NCBI RefSeq assembly: GCF_001457475.1
Contig: NZ_LN831029.1
Span: 5,704,001 to 5,768,000, forward strand
Direction: 5' to 3'
Length of the DNA: 64,000 bases
Origin: Achromobacter xylosoxidans
GTDB lineage: Bacteria > Pseudomonadota > Gammaproteobacteria > Burkholderiales > Burkholderiaceae_B
Position 1 is the first letter of the stretch. Each line of letters begins with the position of its first letter. The translations under genes and the position numbers were made by a program. The notes under the pieces were generated by a model. That model was not told the DNA's origin. It saw only the letters and a program-made list of their open reading frames with translations, and ran no database searches. This document shows positions 1 through 9,364 of this stretch, one piece after another.

Positions 1-74
1 TGCCCGAACTGCCCGGCATCGGCTTCGAGGGCAAGGCGGACCTGATCGCCGAGATGCGCAAGCTGGCGGAGTAA
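1..74 (+). CDS. C-terminal end of a probable enolase-superfamily enzyme (partial)
   Basis: Only the last 23 codons are present, ending in TAA at 72-74; the gene starts before the window. The visible tail contains PGIGFEGKADL and then an acidic/basic helix ending RKLAE. A C-terminal 'PGIGFE' followed by a short helix is what many mandelate racemase/muconate lactonizing (enolase superfamily) sugar-acid dehydratases carry, so that family is my best guess. No catalytic residue is visible. The guess rests on a short motif and could be wrong. Confidence 0.4.
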   Translation, partial: PELPGIGFEGKADLIAEMRKLAE

Positions 75-115
75 GGGGCCGGTAGCGAGCGGGACGCCAC
101 GCGCCCCGGCGCGGC

Positions 116-952
116 TCAGGCGACGGCGGCGTCGCCCTCGGCCTGCGGCGCCCGCAGATAGCGCCCCGGCGTCGTGCCGAAGGCGCGCTTGAACATGGCG
201 ATGAAATTGCCGGGCGTGGCGTAGCCCAGCGCGTCGGCCACCTGCGCCACCGGCTGGCCCGCGCTCAGGCGTTCCAGCGCGTGGATCAGCCGCAGTTGCT
301 GGCGCCACTGCGCGAAGCCTAATCCCGTTTCCTCGCGGAAAAGGCGCTGCGCGGTGCGCGTCGCCAGCCCGGCCCGCGCGGCCAGTGCTTCCAGCGGCCG
401 GTTGTCGGCCGGGTCGTCCGCCAGGACTTGCGCAAGCCGAGCCAGCCGGCGGTCGCGCGGCCATGGCAGGTGCAGGCGCTCGCGCGGCGCCGCCTCGATC
501 TCGTCCAGCAACACCGCCGCGAAGCGCGCGCGCGCCGGGTCCAGCGCCAGCTTGTCCGGCCAATCGGCCGCGCGCAGCACCATGGCGCGCAACACCCCAT
601 CCGCACCCAGCACGCAGGGCGACGTCGGCAGGGCCGCGGCGGCCCGCGGATGCACCAGCGCCACCCAGCCGCTGGCCGCGCCCACCACGCTGACCCGATG
701 CCGCAGCCCCGGCGGGATCCAGCCCGCGCGCTGCGGCGGCAACAGCCATGAGCCGGCCTCGGTGCGCACCCGCATCGCGCCGCTATCCACCCCGAACAAC
801 TGTCCGCGGGCATGCGCGTGCCAATCGTATTCGCGCGAACCCAGGCGGAATTCGCTGCCCGGCGCATCGGCGCCATGAAAGACGCACACGGCCGGGCCGT
901 CGAGCAATTCGCTGTAGTCGGGCGCGGGGGCAGCAGTCTGGCGGGTTCGCAT
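116..952 (-). CDS. AraC-family transcriptional regulator with N-terminal cupin
   Basis: A 278-residue protein. The N-terminal half has a cupin-like ligand domain (REYDWHAHARGQL near residues 40-55, then IPPGLRHRVSV), and the last 100 residues form a typical AraC double helix-turn-helix ending in the conserved FKRAFGTTPGRYLR. This architecture is that of small AraC regulators that sense a ligand through the cupin and activate a neighbouring gene. It is transcribed away from the FAD monooxygenase at 1043, which is its likely target. I start at the ATG at 952; an in-frame ATG at 973 is possible, and neither has a convincing Shine-Dalgarno sequence. The ligand cannot be told from the sequence. 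Confidence 0.85.
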   Translation of the reverse strand: MRTRQTAAPAPDYSELLDGPAVCVFHGADAPGSEFRLGSREYDWHAHARGQLFGVDSGAMRVRTEAGSWLLPPQRAGWIPPGLRHRVSVVGAASGWVALVHPRAAAALPTSPCVLGADGVLRAMVLRAADWPDKLALDPARARFAAVLLDEIEAAPRERLHLPWPRDRRLARLAQVLADDPADNRPLEALAARAGLATRTAQRLFREETGLGFAQWRQQLRLIHALERLSAGQPVAQVADALGYATPGNFIAMFKRAFGTTPGRYLRAPQAEGDAAVA

Positions 953-1042
953 GATTTGTTGGCGCGCCGGCATTACCGGCGCGGGCGCGCTTGCACGCAA
1001 GCTGTGAGGGTGCCGGCGACGCCGGCTTGCTTCGAGGACATT

Positions 1043-2254
1043 ATGCAGAATCTCCACGTTTCCATCATCGGCGCCGGCCTGGGCGGCCTGTGCCTGGCGC
1101 AGGGGCTGGCGCGCGCCGGCATCGACTTCGACGTCTACGAGCGCGACGCGCGCACCGACAGCCGCGTGCAGGGCTACCGCCTGCGCATCGACGCCAGCGG
1201 CCAGGCGGCTCTGGCGCACTGCCTGCCGCCGGACCTTTACGCCCTGTTCCAGCACAGTTGCTCGCCCCACGACCGCCCGGGCGCCATGCTCGACGCGCAA
1301 CTGCGGCCGCTGCCGCAACGCGCCTCCGCCACCTGGCGCCTGGACGATGCCGACACCCCGCCCGACCGCTCGGCGCACCGGCAGACGCTGCGCGAGATCC
1401 TGCTGGCCGGCCTGGACGGGCGCGTGCATTTCGGCCACGGCTGCGCGGGCATGGACGACGGCGGCCCCCGCCTGGAGGGCATCCGCGCGCGGCCCGGCAC
1501 CCTGGTGGTGGCCGCCGACGGCGTGCACTCGGCGCTGCGGCGCCAGCATCTGCCGCAGGCGGCGCCCGAGGACAGCGGCACGGTGAGGATCTTCGGCATG
1601 GCGCCGGCCGGCAGCCTCGCGCCCGATGGCCTGCCGCCGGACCTGCGCGACGGCGCCGGTGTGGTGTTCGGCGCCGGCTACGCGCTGGTGCTGGACGCCA
1701 TGAAACTGGCGGCGCTGCCGGCGCTGGCGCAACGCCTCGCGCCGGCTTGCGCGCTGACGGCGGTGCCCGGCTACCAGTACTGGGCGATCATCGGCGAGCG
1801 CAGCGCGGTGCTGGGCGCGGACGACGCCGCGATCAGCGCGAGCCAGCGGGACGACACCGCGACAGGCGCGCGCTGGCAACAGGCCGCGCAGCGCCTGCTG
1901 GCGCCGGTGCATCCCGCGCTGGCCGCCATGGTGGCCGCCAGCGACCCGCGCGGCATCGCGCTCAAGACCGTCTACCAGGCGCCGCCCCTGCCGCAATGGA
2001 CGCAAGCCGGGCTGACTTTCCTGGGCGACGCGGTGCATGCGATGAGCCCGGCGGGCGGCCTGGGCGCCAACACCGCCCTGGCCGATGCGCAATCGCTGGC
2101 GACGCGGCTGGCGCAGGTGTGCAAAGGCCTGCCGCTGGGGCAGGCCTTGCGGGACTATGAAGCGGATCTGCGGTGGCGCGGCGACCGGGCCGTCCAACAA
2201 TCGGCCGAGGCCGCCGCCCGCATCACCGGCAGGGGCCGGCGCCAACCGCGATAG
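1043..2254 (+). CDS. FAD-dependent monooxygenase (PHBH/TetX-like)
   Basis: A 403-residue flavoprotein. The N-terminal Rossmann motif IIGAGLGG (residues 8-15) binds the FAD ADP moiety. The second conserved FAD motif is near residue 325: FLGDAVHAMSPAGGLGANTA. This is the class A aromatic hydroxylase fold (FAD_binding_3), whose members hydroxylate aromatic or polyketide-like substrates using NAD(P)H and oxygen. No membrane segment is seen, so it is probably cytoplasmic. It is divergent from the AraC regulator at 116-952, suggesting inducible detoxification or catabolism. The substrate is unknown. The ATG at 1043 directly precedes the Rossmann strand, which fixes the start. Confidence 0.85.
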   Translation: MQNLHVSIIGAGLGGLCLAQGLARAGIDFDVYERDARTDSRVQGYRLRIDASGQAALAHCLPPDLYALFQHSCSPHDRPGAMLDAQLRPLPQRASATWRLDDADTPPDRSAHRQTLREILLAGLDGRVHFGHGCAGMDDGGPRLEGIRARPGTLVVAADGVHSALRRQHLPQAAPEDSGTVRIFGMAPAGSLAPDGLPPDLRDGAGVVFGAGYALVLDAMKLAALPALAQRLAPACALTAVPGYQYWAIIGERSAVLGADDAAISASQRDDTATGARWQQAAQRLLAPVHPALAAMVAASDPRGIALKTVYQAPPLPQWTQAGLTFLGDAVHAMSPAGGLGANTALADAQSLATRLAQVCKGLPLGQALRDYEADLRWRGDRAVQQSAEAAARITGRGRRQPR

Positions 2255-2300
2255 CGATCGCGGCGCGTGGCGACAGGCGTCGCCACATCGGGCAAAGCGG

Positions 2301-4145
2301 TCAGGCGGGCAGCGCGATCCGCTCGGGCGCGGCAACCCGCAAGTTTTCCCGCAACTTGAACAGGGCCACCGTGCCGGCCAGCGCGCCGGCCTGATCGCTC
2401 AACATGGCGGACGCCGCCGCCGACTGTTCCACCAGCGCGGCGTTCTGCTGGGTGGCCTGATCCATGTCGGAAACGCTGCGGTCGATCTGGCTGATGCCCA
2501 CGCTCTGCTCGGCCATGGCCCCGTGGATTTCGCTGACCAGCTTCTGCACGCGCGACACGCCTTCGACGATCTCCTGCATCGTTGAGCCGGCCGCCTGCAC
2601 CCGCTCGGTGCCGCTCTTGACGTTCTGTACCGAAGCCTGGATCAGCGCGCGGATCTCCTGCGCCGAGGCGGCGCTGCGCTGCGCCAACGTGCGGACCTCG
2701 CCGGCCACCACGGCAAAGCCGCGGCCCTGCTCGCCGGCGCGCGCCGCTTCCACCGCCGCGTTCAGCGCCAGGATATTGGTCTGGAACGCAATGCCGTCGA
2801 TGACGCTGATGATCTCGGTGATGCGCTCGGACGACTGCGCGATGGCGCCCATGGTGGTGACGGCATCGGTCACCACCTGGCCGCCGCGCTCGGCCGCCAG
2901 GCTGGCCTCGGTCGCCAGGCGCGTGGCGTGCTCGGCGGCCTCCTCGGTCTGGCGCACGCTGGAAGTCAATTCGGTCAGCGCCGACGAGGTTTCCTGCAAC
3001 GAGCCGGCCGATACCTCGGTGCGCTGCGACAGGTCGCGGTTGCCCATCTCGATCTCGCGCGTGGCCGAGGTCATCGAATGCACGCCGTTGCGCACGTCGA
3101 GCATCACGTGGCTGATCTTGTCGACAAAGGCGTTGAACGAAGCGGAGATCTGCGCCACTTCGTCATGGCCCACCACGGCCAGCCGGTGCGTCATGTCGCC
3201 TTCGCCCGAGCCGATGGTGTCCATCGCATCGCGCACCGCGGACAGGCGCTTGAAGGCGCGCGACGTCACCACGCTGGCCAGCACGACGGCAACCAGCGTC
3301 AGCACCACCATCGAGATCAGGGTGGCGTTGAACACCTGCGCCAGGCCCGCGGTGGCCTCGGCCTCGTCCAGCGCGATCACCAGGAACCAATCGGTGCCGG
3401 GGATGCGGCGCGCCTTGAGCAGCTTGGGCGCGTCGTTCAGGCTCAACGCCAGCGGCGCGGCGCCGTCGCGCGCCATGTCGGCCAGCACGGCCGGCGTGAG
3501 GCCGGCCGCCACGTCGGTCGACGGCTTGAGCGCCAGCTTGTCATCGACGTGCGAAATCACCTGGCCATCGGTCGCCAGCACGAACGCGGTGCTGGACGGC
3601 GTCGGCCGGATGACCTTGATGACGTCCTTGATACCGTCCAGCGCCACCGCGCCGCTGATGGCGCCGGTGGTCTGGCCGTTGCGCACGATCGGCGCGGTGA
3701 AGGCCACGTAGGGCTTGCCGGTGCCCGAATCGCCGTATGGCTTGGTCACGGCCAGCTTGCCGGCGGCCACCGCGCTCTTGTACCAGGGCCGCGCGGTCGG
3801 ATCGTAGTCGGGCGGCGTCTGCGCGGTGGAGAAGTAGGTCTTGTCGCTCCAGCCGATGCTGGTGATGGGAAAGCCGTTGGTTTCGCCCATCAGTTTGGTC
3901 AGGCCGCGCGGATCGCCCTTTTCGACCACGGCGGCGGTGGCGGTCACGGCCTGGGCCTTGTCGGCGGACCAGCGTTCGATGGCGCTGGCATTGCCGGCGG
4001 CGATGGCGTCCAGGTCCGCGGAGATGGTCGCCATCATGTTGTCGCGCACGATCTGATAGATCGCGATGCCCGAGAGCACCAGCGCGCCGATGACGGTGAA
4101 ACAGGTGATCAACAGGATCCTGTTGCGCAACGAGGTGATTTTCAT
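2301..4145 (-). CDS. Methyl-accepting chemotaxis protein with dCache_1 sensor
   Basis: A 614-residue chemoreceptor. TM1 lies at about residues 10-32, a periplasmic double Cache domain at about 35-270, TM2 at about 278-300, followed by HAMP and a cytoplasmic signalling hairpin with the conserved tip [20 protein letters not shown]. The sensor has Y114, R119, W121, Y137 and D170; the 5-2-16 spacing of the first four matches the amino-acid-binding dCache_1AA motif of PctA-type receptors. The tip couples to CheA/CheW. There is no C-terminal pentapeptide tether for CheR. The start is the ATG at 4145; a longer frame upstream lacks the expected TM1-first layout. No che genes are nearby, so it is an orphan receptor. 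Confidence 0.93.
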   Translation of the reverse strand: MKITSLRNRILLITCFTVIGALVLSGIAIYQIVRDNMMATISADLDAIAAGNASAIERWSADKAQAVTATAAVVEKGDPRGLTKLMGETNGFPITSIGWSDKTYFSTAQTPPDYDPTARPWYKSAVAAGKLAVTKPYGDSGTGKPYVAFTAPIVRNGQTTGAISGAVALDGIKDVIKVIRPTPSSTAFVLATDGQVISHVDDKLALKPSTDVAAGLTPAVLADMARDGAAPLALSLNDAPKLLKARRIPGTDWFLVIALDEAEATAGLAQVFNATLISMVVLTLVAVVLASVVTSRAFKRLSAVRDAMDTIGSGEGDMTHRLAVVGHDEVAQISASFNAFVDKISHVMLDVRNGVHSMTSATREIEMGNRDLSQRTEVSAGSLQETSSALTELTSSVRQTEEAAEHATRLATEASLAAERGGQVVTDAVTTMGAIAQSSERITEIISVIDGIAFQTNILALNAAVEAARAGEQGRGFAVVAGEVRTLAQRSAASAQEIRALIQASVQNVKSGTERVQAAGSTMQEIVEGVSRVQKLVSEIHGAMAEQSVGISQIDRSVSDMDQATQQNAALVEQSAAASAMLSDQAGALAGTVALFKLRENLRVAAPERIALPA

Positions 4146-4416
4146 GCTTGTCTTCTTACTGCAACTGCCCGTGCCGGAGGGCACGGGTATCCAGGTACGC
4201 GATAAAAGGTCCGCGCCACCCAGGCTTACGGCAAGGCGGCAAGGGACTTTAGGCCCGGCGTGCGTCGAACCCTGCGCATACGCAAACGACATGGGGCGGC
4301 AGTCCCGGCAAGGCATAATGGACGCCAAGACCGCGGTGCGCGGCGTGGAATGCGTCGACGGCCCGGGCCGCCTTGGAACCGGTTTGGTCACGCCAGTGAT
4401 ACGCAGGGAGCTTTCG

Positions 4417-5472
4417 TTGGACCCGATACTCGCCGAACTGTCGGCGTCGCTGCAGGCCGCCAAGTCGGTCGAACAGTTGACCCGCCCCATCCTGGATATG
4501 CTCGGCGCCGTGACCGGGCTGGAATCCACCTACCTCACGTCGATCGACCCGCAGGCCGACCGGCAGCAGGTACGCTACGCGCGCAATGCCGGCACGTTAC
4601 AGATTCCGGAAGGCCTGTCGGTGCCATGGTCGGACACGCTGTGCAAGCGCGCGCTGGACGAGGGCCGCATGGCCACCAGCGACGTCGGCGCCTGCTGGCC
4701 CGACTCCGAGGCGGCGCGCCAGCTTGGCATCCAGACCTACGTCAGCGCGCCCATCCGCACCGACGACGGCCTGCTGCTGGGCACCCTGTGCGGCGCCAGC
4801 GCCAGCCAGCGGCCGATCGCGCCACAGGCCGAATCGATCCTGCGGCTTTTCTCCAACGTGATCGCCAGCTTCCTGGAACGCGAGCAGCTCGTCGCCCAAC
4901 TGCGCGACGCCAACGCCAGGCTGCTGGCATTTGCGCTGACCGATCCGCTCACCGGCCTGCCCAACCGCCGCGCCCTGTACGAAGAACTGGACCGGCTGCG
5001 CGGCCGCGCCCTGCGCGAAGGCGGCAGCGTGCTGGTGGGCGTGGTCGACCTGGACGGCTTCAAGGGCATCAACGACACCCACGGCCACCAGCAGGGCGAC
5101 GTCTTCCTGCAGGAAATCGCGCGCCGCCTGGCAATGACGCTGCGCGCCTCCGACATGGTGGGCCGGCTGGGCGGCGACGAATTCGTGCTGATCGGCCCCG
5201 GCCCGGCCCTGGCGCGCGGCGACGCGGCGCCGGGGCACGAGGCCCAACGCGGCGACGCCGAGGAAGCCGCCCGCTCGCTGGAAGATCGCGCCGCCGCCGC
5301 CACCGTCGGCCGCTACCAGCTCGGCGAGGTCACCCTGCCGTATGAGGGCGCCAGCGTCGGCGTGGTGGCGCTGGATCCGCGCGGCCTGTCGGCCGAGGAA
5401 GCCGTGCGCCTGGCCGATGCCCGCATGTACGACATCAAGCGCGCCCGCAAGGCCGCCCGCACCATCCACTGA
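4417..5472 (+). CDS. Diguanylate cyclase with GAF sensor
   Basis: Makes cyclic di-GMP from GTP. A GAF domain spans about residues 10-155 and a GGDEF domain about 170-350, with an intact active site LGGDEF (251-256). An RxxD inhibitory site (R243-D246) lies five residues upstream of GGDEF, so product inhibition is expected. No membrane segment is seen. I chose the TTG at 4417: AGGGAG at 4405-4410 sits six bases before it, and the family-like sequence begins here (DPILAEL). In-frame ATGs at 4291 and 4318 would add an unconserved leader without an obvious ribosome site. It is divergent from the chemoreceptor. The GAF ligand is unknown. Confidence 0.9.
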   Translation: MDPILAELSASLQAAKSVEQLTRPILDMLGAVTGLESTYLTSIDPQADRQQVRYARNAGTLQIPEGLSVPWSDTLCKRALDEGRMATSDVGACWPDSEAARQLGIQTYVSAPIRTDDGLLLGTLCGASASQRPIAPQAESILRLFSNVIASFLEREQLVAQLRDANARLLAFALTDPLTGLPNRRALYEELDRLRGRALREGGSVLVGVVDLDGFKGINDTHGHQQGDVFLQEIARRLAMTLRASDMVGRLGGDEFVLIGPGPALARGDAAPGHEAQRGDAEEAARSLEDRAAAATVGRYQLGEVTLPYEGASVGVVALDPRGLSAEEAVRLADARMYDIKRARKAARTIH

Positions 5473-5505
5473 ACCGGACGGCCCGGGCGCAGGTTCATCG
5501 GGGGC

Positions 5506-5534
5506 TTGCACAACACATAAGTGTTTGCTAATGT
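5506..5534 (+). promoter_or_regulatory. Promoter and ArsR operator for the ArsR/SRPBCC operon
   Basis: TTGCAC (-35, 5506-5511) and TAATGT (-10, 5529-5534) are separated by exactly 17 bases. Between them lies a perfect inverted repeat AACAC-ATAA-GTGTT (5512-5525), ideally placed for a dimeric ArsR repressor to block RNA polymerase. The -10 box ends only six bases before the ATG at 5541, so transcription should start at or next to the start codon, giving a leaderless mRNA. The boxes and repeat are seen directly; their function is inferred. Confidence 0.7.
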
Positions 5535-5540
5535 ATTGCC

Positions 5541-5855
5541 ATGATGGAAAACGACATCTTCAAGGCCCTGGCCGACCCCACCCGCCGCGCGATCTTCGAC
5601 AAGCTCGCCGCGGGCGCCATGAACGCCAGCGCGCTGCGCGCGGGCCTGGACATCAGCCAGCCCGCGGTCTCGCAACACCTGGCGGTGCTGCGCCAGGCGC
5701 GTCTGGTGCGCGAGGAACGCCAGGGGCGCTTCGTCAACTACCAGGTCGATCCGGACGGTCTGGCGCTGCTCGCCGGCTGGATGTCCAAGTACCGCGCCTA
5801 CTGGCCGGCGCGCGTCGACGCCCTGAAGACACTGCTCAAGGAAATGGACCAATGA
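5541..5855 (+). CDS. ArsR-family winged-helix repressor
   Basis: A 104-residue protein that is almost entirely a winged helix-turn-helix: FKALADPTRRAIFDKLA at the start and the recognition region ISQPAVSQHLAVLRQA around residues 38-53. It belongs to the ArsR subgroup usually paired with an SRPBCC/AHSA1 gene rather than with metal resistance; no cysteine metal site is visible. Its stop overlaps the ATG of the SRPBCC gene (ATGA at 5852-5855), so the two are translationally coupled. Probably autorepressed through the inverted repeat at 5512-5525. The start is ATG-ATG at 5541 with no room for a Shine-Dalgarno after the predicted transcription start. Confidence 0.9.
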   Translation: MMENDIFKALADPTRRAIFDKLAAGAMNASALRAGLDISQPAVSQHLAVLRQARLVREERQGRFVNYQVDPDGLALLAGWMSKYRAYWPARVDALKTLLKEMDQ

Positions 5856-6211
5856 ACCCCGCGGACCCCACCCGGCAGGACACGGCGCTGGTGCTCGATT
5901 ACGAGCTGGACGCGCCGCCCGAGAAAGTCTGGCGCGCCATCAGCATCCCGGCGCTGCGCGAGCAATGGCTGCCGGACGGCGCGCTGGCCGACGCCGAGCC
6001 GCTGGCCGCCACCCCGGGCGTCGAGGTCCGCTACCGCATGCGCGAGACGCTGCCGCCCTGCCTGGCCAGCGTGGTGACGTTCCAGCTCAGTCCCACCGCC
6101 GATGGCGGCACCCGCCTCACCATCGTCCACACCCCTGATGACGCCCGCCTGACGCAACCGGCGCCGCAGGCGGCCAACGATTCCTGGTCCGGCTTCAAGC
6201 TCGCCGCCTGA
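5852..6211 (+). CDS. SRPBCC / AHSA1-family ligand-binding protein
   Basis: A 119-residue protein with the opening typical of the AHSA1-like START fold: [17 protein letters not shown], then LREQWLPD. The fold is a hydrophobic-cavity helix-grip that binds small lipophilic ligands or acts as a cochaperone-like module. It is slightly short for the family (about 140-160 residues) but the final helix region ([10 protein letters not shown]) is present. Translationally coupled to the ArsR gene, an arrangement very common in proteobacteria. The ligand and physiological role are unknown. Confidence 0.85.
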   Translation: MNPADPTRQDTALVLDYELDAPPEKVWRAISIPALREQWLPDGALADAEPLAATPGVEVRYRMRETLPPCLASVVTFQLSPTADGGTRLTIVHTPDDARLTQPAPQAANDSWSGFKLAA

Positions 6212-6249
6212 CGCCCCCTTCCCTTTTCACGCAAGACAGGAGTTCGCTC

Positions 6250-6855
6250 ATGAGCGAAACGATGCAGCTCGTCCCGATGGTGGTGGAACAGTCCGGCCGT
6301 GGGGAACGTTCGTTCGACATCTACTCGCGCCTGCTGCGCGAACGCATCATCTTCCTGAGCGGCGAAGTCAACGACGCCGTCTCGGCCCTGGTGTGCGCGC
6401 AGCTGCTGTTCCTGGAAGCCGAGAACCCCGGCAAGCCGATACACATGTACATCAACTCGCCCGGCGGCGTGATCACCAGCGGCCTGGCCATGTACGACAC
6501 CATGCAGTTCATCAAATCGCCGGTGCACACGCTGTGCATGGGCACGGCGCGATCGATGGGTTCGTTCCTGCTGATGGCGGGCGAGCCCGGCAAGCGCGCC
6601 GCGCTGGCCAACGCCAGCCTGCACGTGCACCAGCCGCTGGGCGGCTTCCAGGGACAGGCCTCGGACATGCTGATCCACGCCGAGGAAATGCAGCGCACCA
6701 AGCAGCGCATCATCCGCCTGTATGCCGAACACTGCGGCCGCAGCTACGAGGACGTCGAGCGCAGCCTGGACCGCGACCGCTACATGACCGCCGAGGAAGC
6801 GGTCGAATGGGGCCTGATCGACCACGTCATGGATGCGCGCTCGGCCGGCTTCTGA
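6250..6855 (+). CDS. clpP: ClpP-family serine protease (solitary paralogue)
   Basis: Proteolytic subunit of a Clp-type ATP-dependent protease, 201 residues, the normal ClpP length. The catalytic triad is visible: S102 in [10 protein letters not shown]127 in HVHQPLGG, and an aspartate at D174 or D176 in the RSLDRDRYM segment. The fold-defining YINSPGG motif is at about 68-74. Shine-Dalgarno CAGGAG precedes the ATG by seven bases. No tig, clpX or clpA lies next to it, whereas the housekeeping clpP of beta-proteobacteria normally sits in tig-clpP-clpX. This is therefore likely a second ClpP that borrows an unfoldase encoded elsewhere. Confidence 0.93.
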   Translation: MSETMQLVPMVVEQSGRGERSFDIYSRLLRERIIFLSGEVNDAVSALVCAQLLFLEAENPGKPIHMYINSPGGVITSGLAMYDTMQFIKSPVHTLCMGTARSMGSFLLMAGEPGKRAALANASLHVHQPLGGFQGQASDMLIHAEEMQRTKQRIIRLYAEHCGRSYEDVERSLDRDRYMTAEEAVEWGLIDHVMDARSAGF

Positions 6856-6918
6856 TGCGCCGACGCGCAAGGACGCCGCCGCGCCCGGGCTGCTTGCGCC
6901 ATCGGCGTCCGCGCCCCG

Positions 6919-8181
6919 CTACGCGCCGGCCGCGACACGCTGGTGGCGCGCCCGCAGCACGGCATTGGCCAGCGCCCCCATGGCCAGCAGCACGGCCGTG
7001 CCCAGGAACACGGCCGGCATGCCGAAATGCCCGCCGATGAATCCGCCGAGCAAGGGGCCCGCCACCTGGCCCGCGTACTGCGCCGAGATCGACATGCCGA
7101 GCACGTTGCCGCCGACGCCGTCGGGCACATTGTGGCGGATCACGCTGGTCACGCACGGCAGCAGCCCGCCCAGCGCCAAACCCATCAGGAAACGCAGCGC
7201 CACCAACTGCCAGCCGGCGGTGACGAAGGCCTGCGGCACCAGCAGCAACGCCGCCACCGCCAGCGCGCCGATGATCACGGTCCAGTGGCCGACCCGGTCG
7301 GCCAACCGGCCCAACCGCGACGCCGACAGGATGGCGCCCAGCGCCGCCGCCGACATCACCACGCCCGACACCAGCGTGACGCGGGCCGGGTCGTCCACCA
7401 GCTGGCCCACGTACACCGTGATGATCGGTTCGATCGACATGGTGGCGAACATCAGCAGCATGCCCGTCGCCAGCATCGCGGCCACCGGCCGCTTGTCGGG
7501 AATCTGGGCCCAGCCGCCGCGCCGCTTGCCTTCCTGCCTGGCGGGCTTGGCCGGGCGCGGCATCTCCTTGATCAGGAACACCGTCGCCAGGAAGGCCAGG
7601 AAGATCACGCCGCCGGCCAGAAGGAAGGTGGCGCGGATGCCGATCAATGGCGGCAGCCCGCCGCCGATCAGCGGGCCCACCAGGTTGCCCGCCATGATGC
7701 CCGCCGACAGCACGCCCAGCGCCCAGCCCGAGCGCGCCTTGGGCGCCTGCATCGCCACCAGGATGGTCGAACCCGACGCGTAGCCGCCGGCCAGGCCCAC
7801 CAGCAGCCGCAGCAGCACCAGCTGCCACACGCTCTGCACCATGCCAGTCAGCGACATACAGATCGCCATGCCAAACGACGCGCGCACCAGCATCAGCTTG
7901 CGCCCGTAGCGGTCGCCCAGCCGGCCCCACAGGGGCGCGACCAGCGCCGCGGCGAAGAAGGTGGCGCCATAGGCCACGCCCGACCACTGCACGATGGCGG
8001 CGTGACCCTGCACGCCCAGTTCCTCCACGTACAGCGGCAGGAACGGCAGCAGCAGCGTCATCGCCACGATGGTGCTGAACGAACCGGCGAAACAGACGGC
8101 CAGGTTGCGCCGCCAATGGATGTTCCCGGCCGACGCGGCCGCATCGGCGTCGGCGCGTTCCGGGGAGCTGGACGATGTCAT
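6919..8181 (-). CDS. MFS drug/metabolite exporter (DHA1 type)
   Basis: A 420-residue, 12-TM major facilitator protein. The loop 2-3 motif is visible as GRLGDRYGRK, and motif C-like glycines (GNLVGPLIGG) occur in TM5, which points to an H+-antiporter of the DHA1 drug-efflux class. I start at the ATG at 8181 (MTSSSSPERA), with GAGG upstream; the longer in-frame ATG at 8247 adds an unlikely leader. It lies 136 bases downstream of and in the same direction as the AraC regulator at 8318-9271, so the two may be cotranscribed. Given the Fur box across the divergent promoter, siderophore or drug export are both possible. Confidence 0.85.
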   Translation of the reverse strand: MTSSSSPERADADAAASAGNIHWRRNLAVCFAGSFSTIVAMTLLLPFLPLYVEELGVQGHAAIVQWSGVAYGATFFAAALVAPLWGRLGDRYGRKLMLVRASFGMAICMSLTGMVQSVWQLVLLRLLVGLAGGYASGSTILVAMQAPKARSGWALGVLSAGIMAGNLVGPLIGGGLPPLIGIRATFLLAGGVIFLAFLATVFLIKEMPRPAKPARQEGKRRGGWAQIPDKRPVAAMLATGMLLMFATMSIEPIITVYVGQLVDDPARVTLVSGVVMSAAALGAILSASRLGRLADRVGHWTVIIGALAVAALLLVPQAFVTAGWQLVALRFLMGLALGGLLPCVTSVIRHNVPDGVGGNVLGMSISAQYAGQVAGPLLGGFIGGHFGMPAVFLGTAVLLAMGALANAVLRARHQRVAAGA

Positions 8182-8317
8182 GGAAAAAAGCCTCGGGATG
8201 TCGAGCGCGAAGTCGGTGAACGGGGATTGTTGCCAGCCTCGCTCCACGCAGCAAGGCCAGCCGCGATACCGGTATTGCCGCTACCCCCCAAGCCGGCGCG
8301 GCGCGACCGTGCCGCGC

Positions 8318-9271
8318 CTATTGCGCGGCGCCGCGCAGCCAGGCCTTGGGCGTGGCGCCGCGATGCGCCTTGAAGGCCTTGATGAAGTGGCTGAGGCTGG
8401 AAAACCCGATGCTGTATGCGGTTTCGGTAACCGAGCAGCCGCGCCGCAACAGGCCGGCGGCCGCGTCCATCCTGGCTTGCAGCAGGCAGCCATGCACCGA
8501 TTGCCCGTAGAGCGACATGAAGCCTGCCTGCAACCGTTTTTCGCTCAGCCCCACGGCCTGCGCCAGCTGGCGCACGCTGCCGCAATCGGCGTATTCGTGC
8601 TGGATGCGGCGATGGGCCTCGGCCAGCCGCCTGCGGTCCGCGGGCGGCGGCTGGTCGGCCGCGCCGCGGCCGGCCAGGTGCGCCAGGGTCAGGGCCAGCG
8701 CCTCCTGGGCCTTGCCCTGCAGATACAGCGCGGCGACCTCGCCACGATCCTGGCTCCAGGCCAGGATCTCGCCGGCCACGCGCGCCAGGCCGGGCCACAG
8801 CGGCAGCGTCGCCAGTTGGGCGTCGCGCGCCGGCACGCTGCCATCGGCCGCGAACGCGGCGGACGGCACCTGGCGCAAGGTGCGCCACCACAGGGCGCGC
8901 GTGGCTTCGTTCGAAAAACGGATATCGACCACGCGGATGTCGCGCCGGCCCTTGAATTCGTCCCAGCCCGGCACCGGCTCGACCGTGCCGTGCAGGATGA
9001 CGCTGCCCGGCTGGATGCGCAGGGCCGTGCCGCCCTCGAAGCCCAGTCCGAACTGGCCTTGCAGCACGATCGCCACGCCCACGCTGGACTCGGCCGCGCC
9101 GCTGGCGGCCCAGTCCGATTCGGGCCGGCCGTCCAGGCAGCCGATCGAGATGCCGCCCGGCAGTTCGTGCTGGGAGCGGATCCTGAGCCAGTCCGGCGGC
9201 AGCAGGCGCAGCAGGTCCTGCACGCTGAGCGGCGCGCCGCGGTCCGGGGCAAGACGGGGCTGAGAGGCCAT
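8318..9271 (-). CDS. AraC-family regulator resembling siderophore regulators (PchR/AlcR type)
   Basis: A 317-residue protein with a poorly conserved N-terminal sensor domain (about 1-215) and a C-terminal AraC DNA-binding domain. The latter carries LAQAVGLSEKRLQAGFMSLYG and the second helix-turn-helix TETAYSIGFSSLSHFIKAFKAHRG. The 'LSEKRLQ.GF..LYG' wording is characteristic of PchR-type regulators of siderophore systems, which use the siderophore as coinducer. It is divergent from an MFS gene that begins just after a Fur box (9334-9352), supporting an iron-linked role. Start ATG at 9271; a longer open frame upstream has no better ribosome site. Confidence 0.85.
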   Translation of the reverse strand: MASQPRLAPDRGAPLSVQDLLRLLPPDWLRIRSQHELPGGISIGCLDGRPESDWAASGAAESSVGVAIVLQGQFGLGFEGGTALRIQPGSVILHGTVEPVPGWDEFKGRRDIRVVDIRFSNEATRALWWRTLRQVPSAAFAADGSVPARDAQLATLPLWPGLARVAGEILAWSQDRGEVAALYLQGKAQEALALTLAHLAGRGAADQPPPADRRRLAEAHRRIQHEYADCGSVRQLAQAVGLSEKRLQAGFMSLYGQSVHGCLLQARMDAAAGLLRRGCSVTETAYSIGFSSLSHFIKAFKAHRGATPKAWLRGAAQ

Positions 9272-9333
9272 TTTGTTCCAATTCCGCAATTTCCGGCGCG
9301 GATTCGCTAGCGCGGCCGCCGCCTGGCCTGGAT

Positions 9334-9352
9334 GATAACAATTTTCATTCTC
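9334..9352. promoter_or_regulatory. Fur box between the AraC regulator and an MFS gene
   Basis: GATAACAATTTTCATTCTC matches the 19-base Fur consensus GATAATGATAATCATTATC at 14 of 19 positions by direct comparison. It ends 12 bases before the ATG at 9365, so Fur bound here would block expression of the MFS gene and perhaps of the divergent regulator. Established knowledge: Fur with Fe2+ represses such promoters in iron-replete cells. Confidence 0.7.
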
Positions 9353-9364
9353 ATCCAGTCTTTC

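Noticed and set aside
953..2335. Minus-strand open frame continuing upstream of the AraC gene across the FAD monooxygenase
   Set aside because: It is antisense to a well-conserved flavoprotein and low-complexity (Ala/Arg/Gly-rich); an artefact of high GC.
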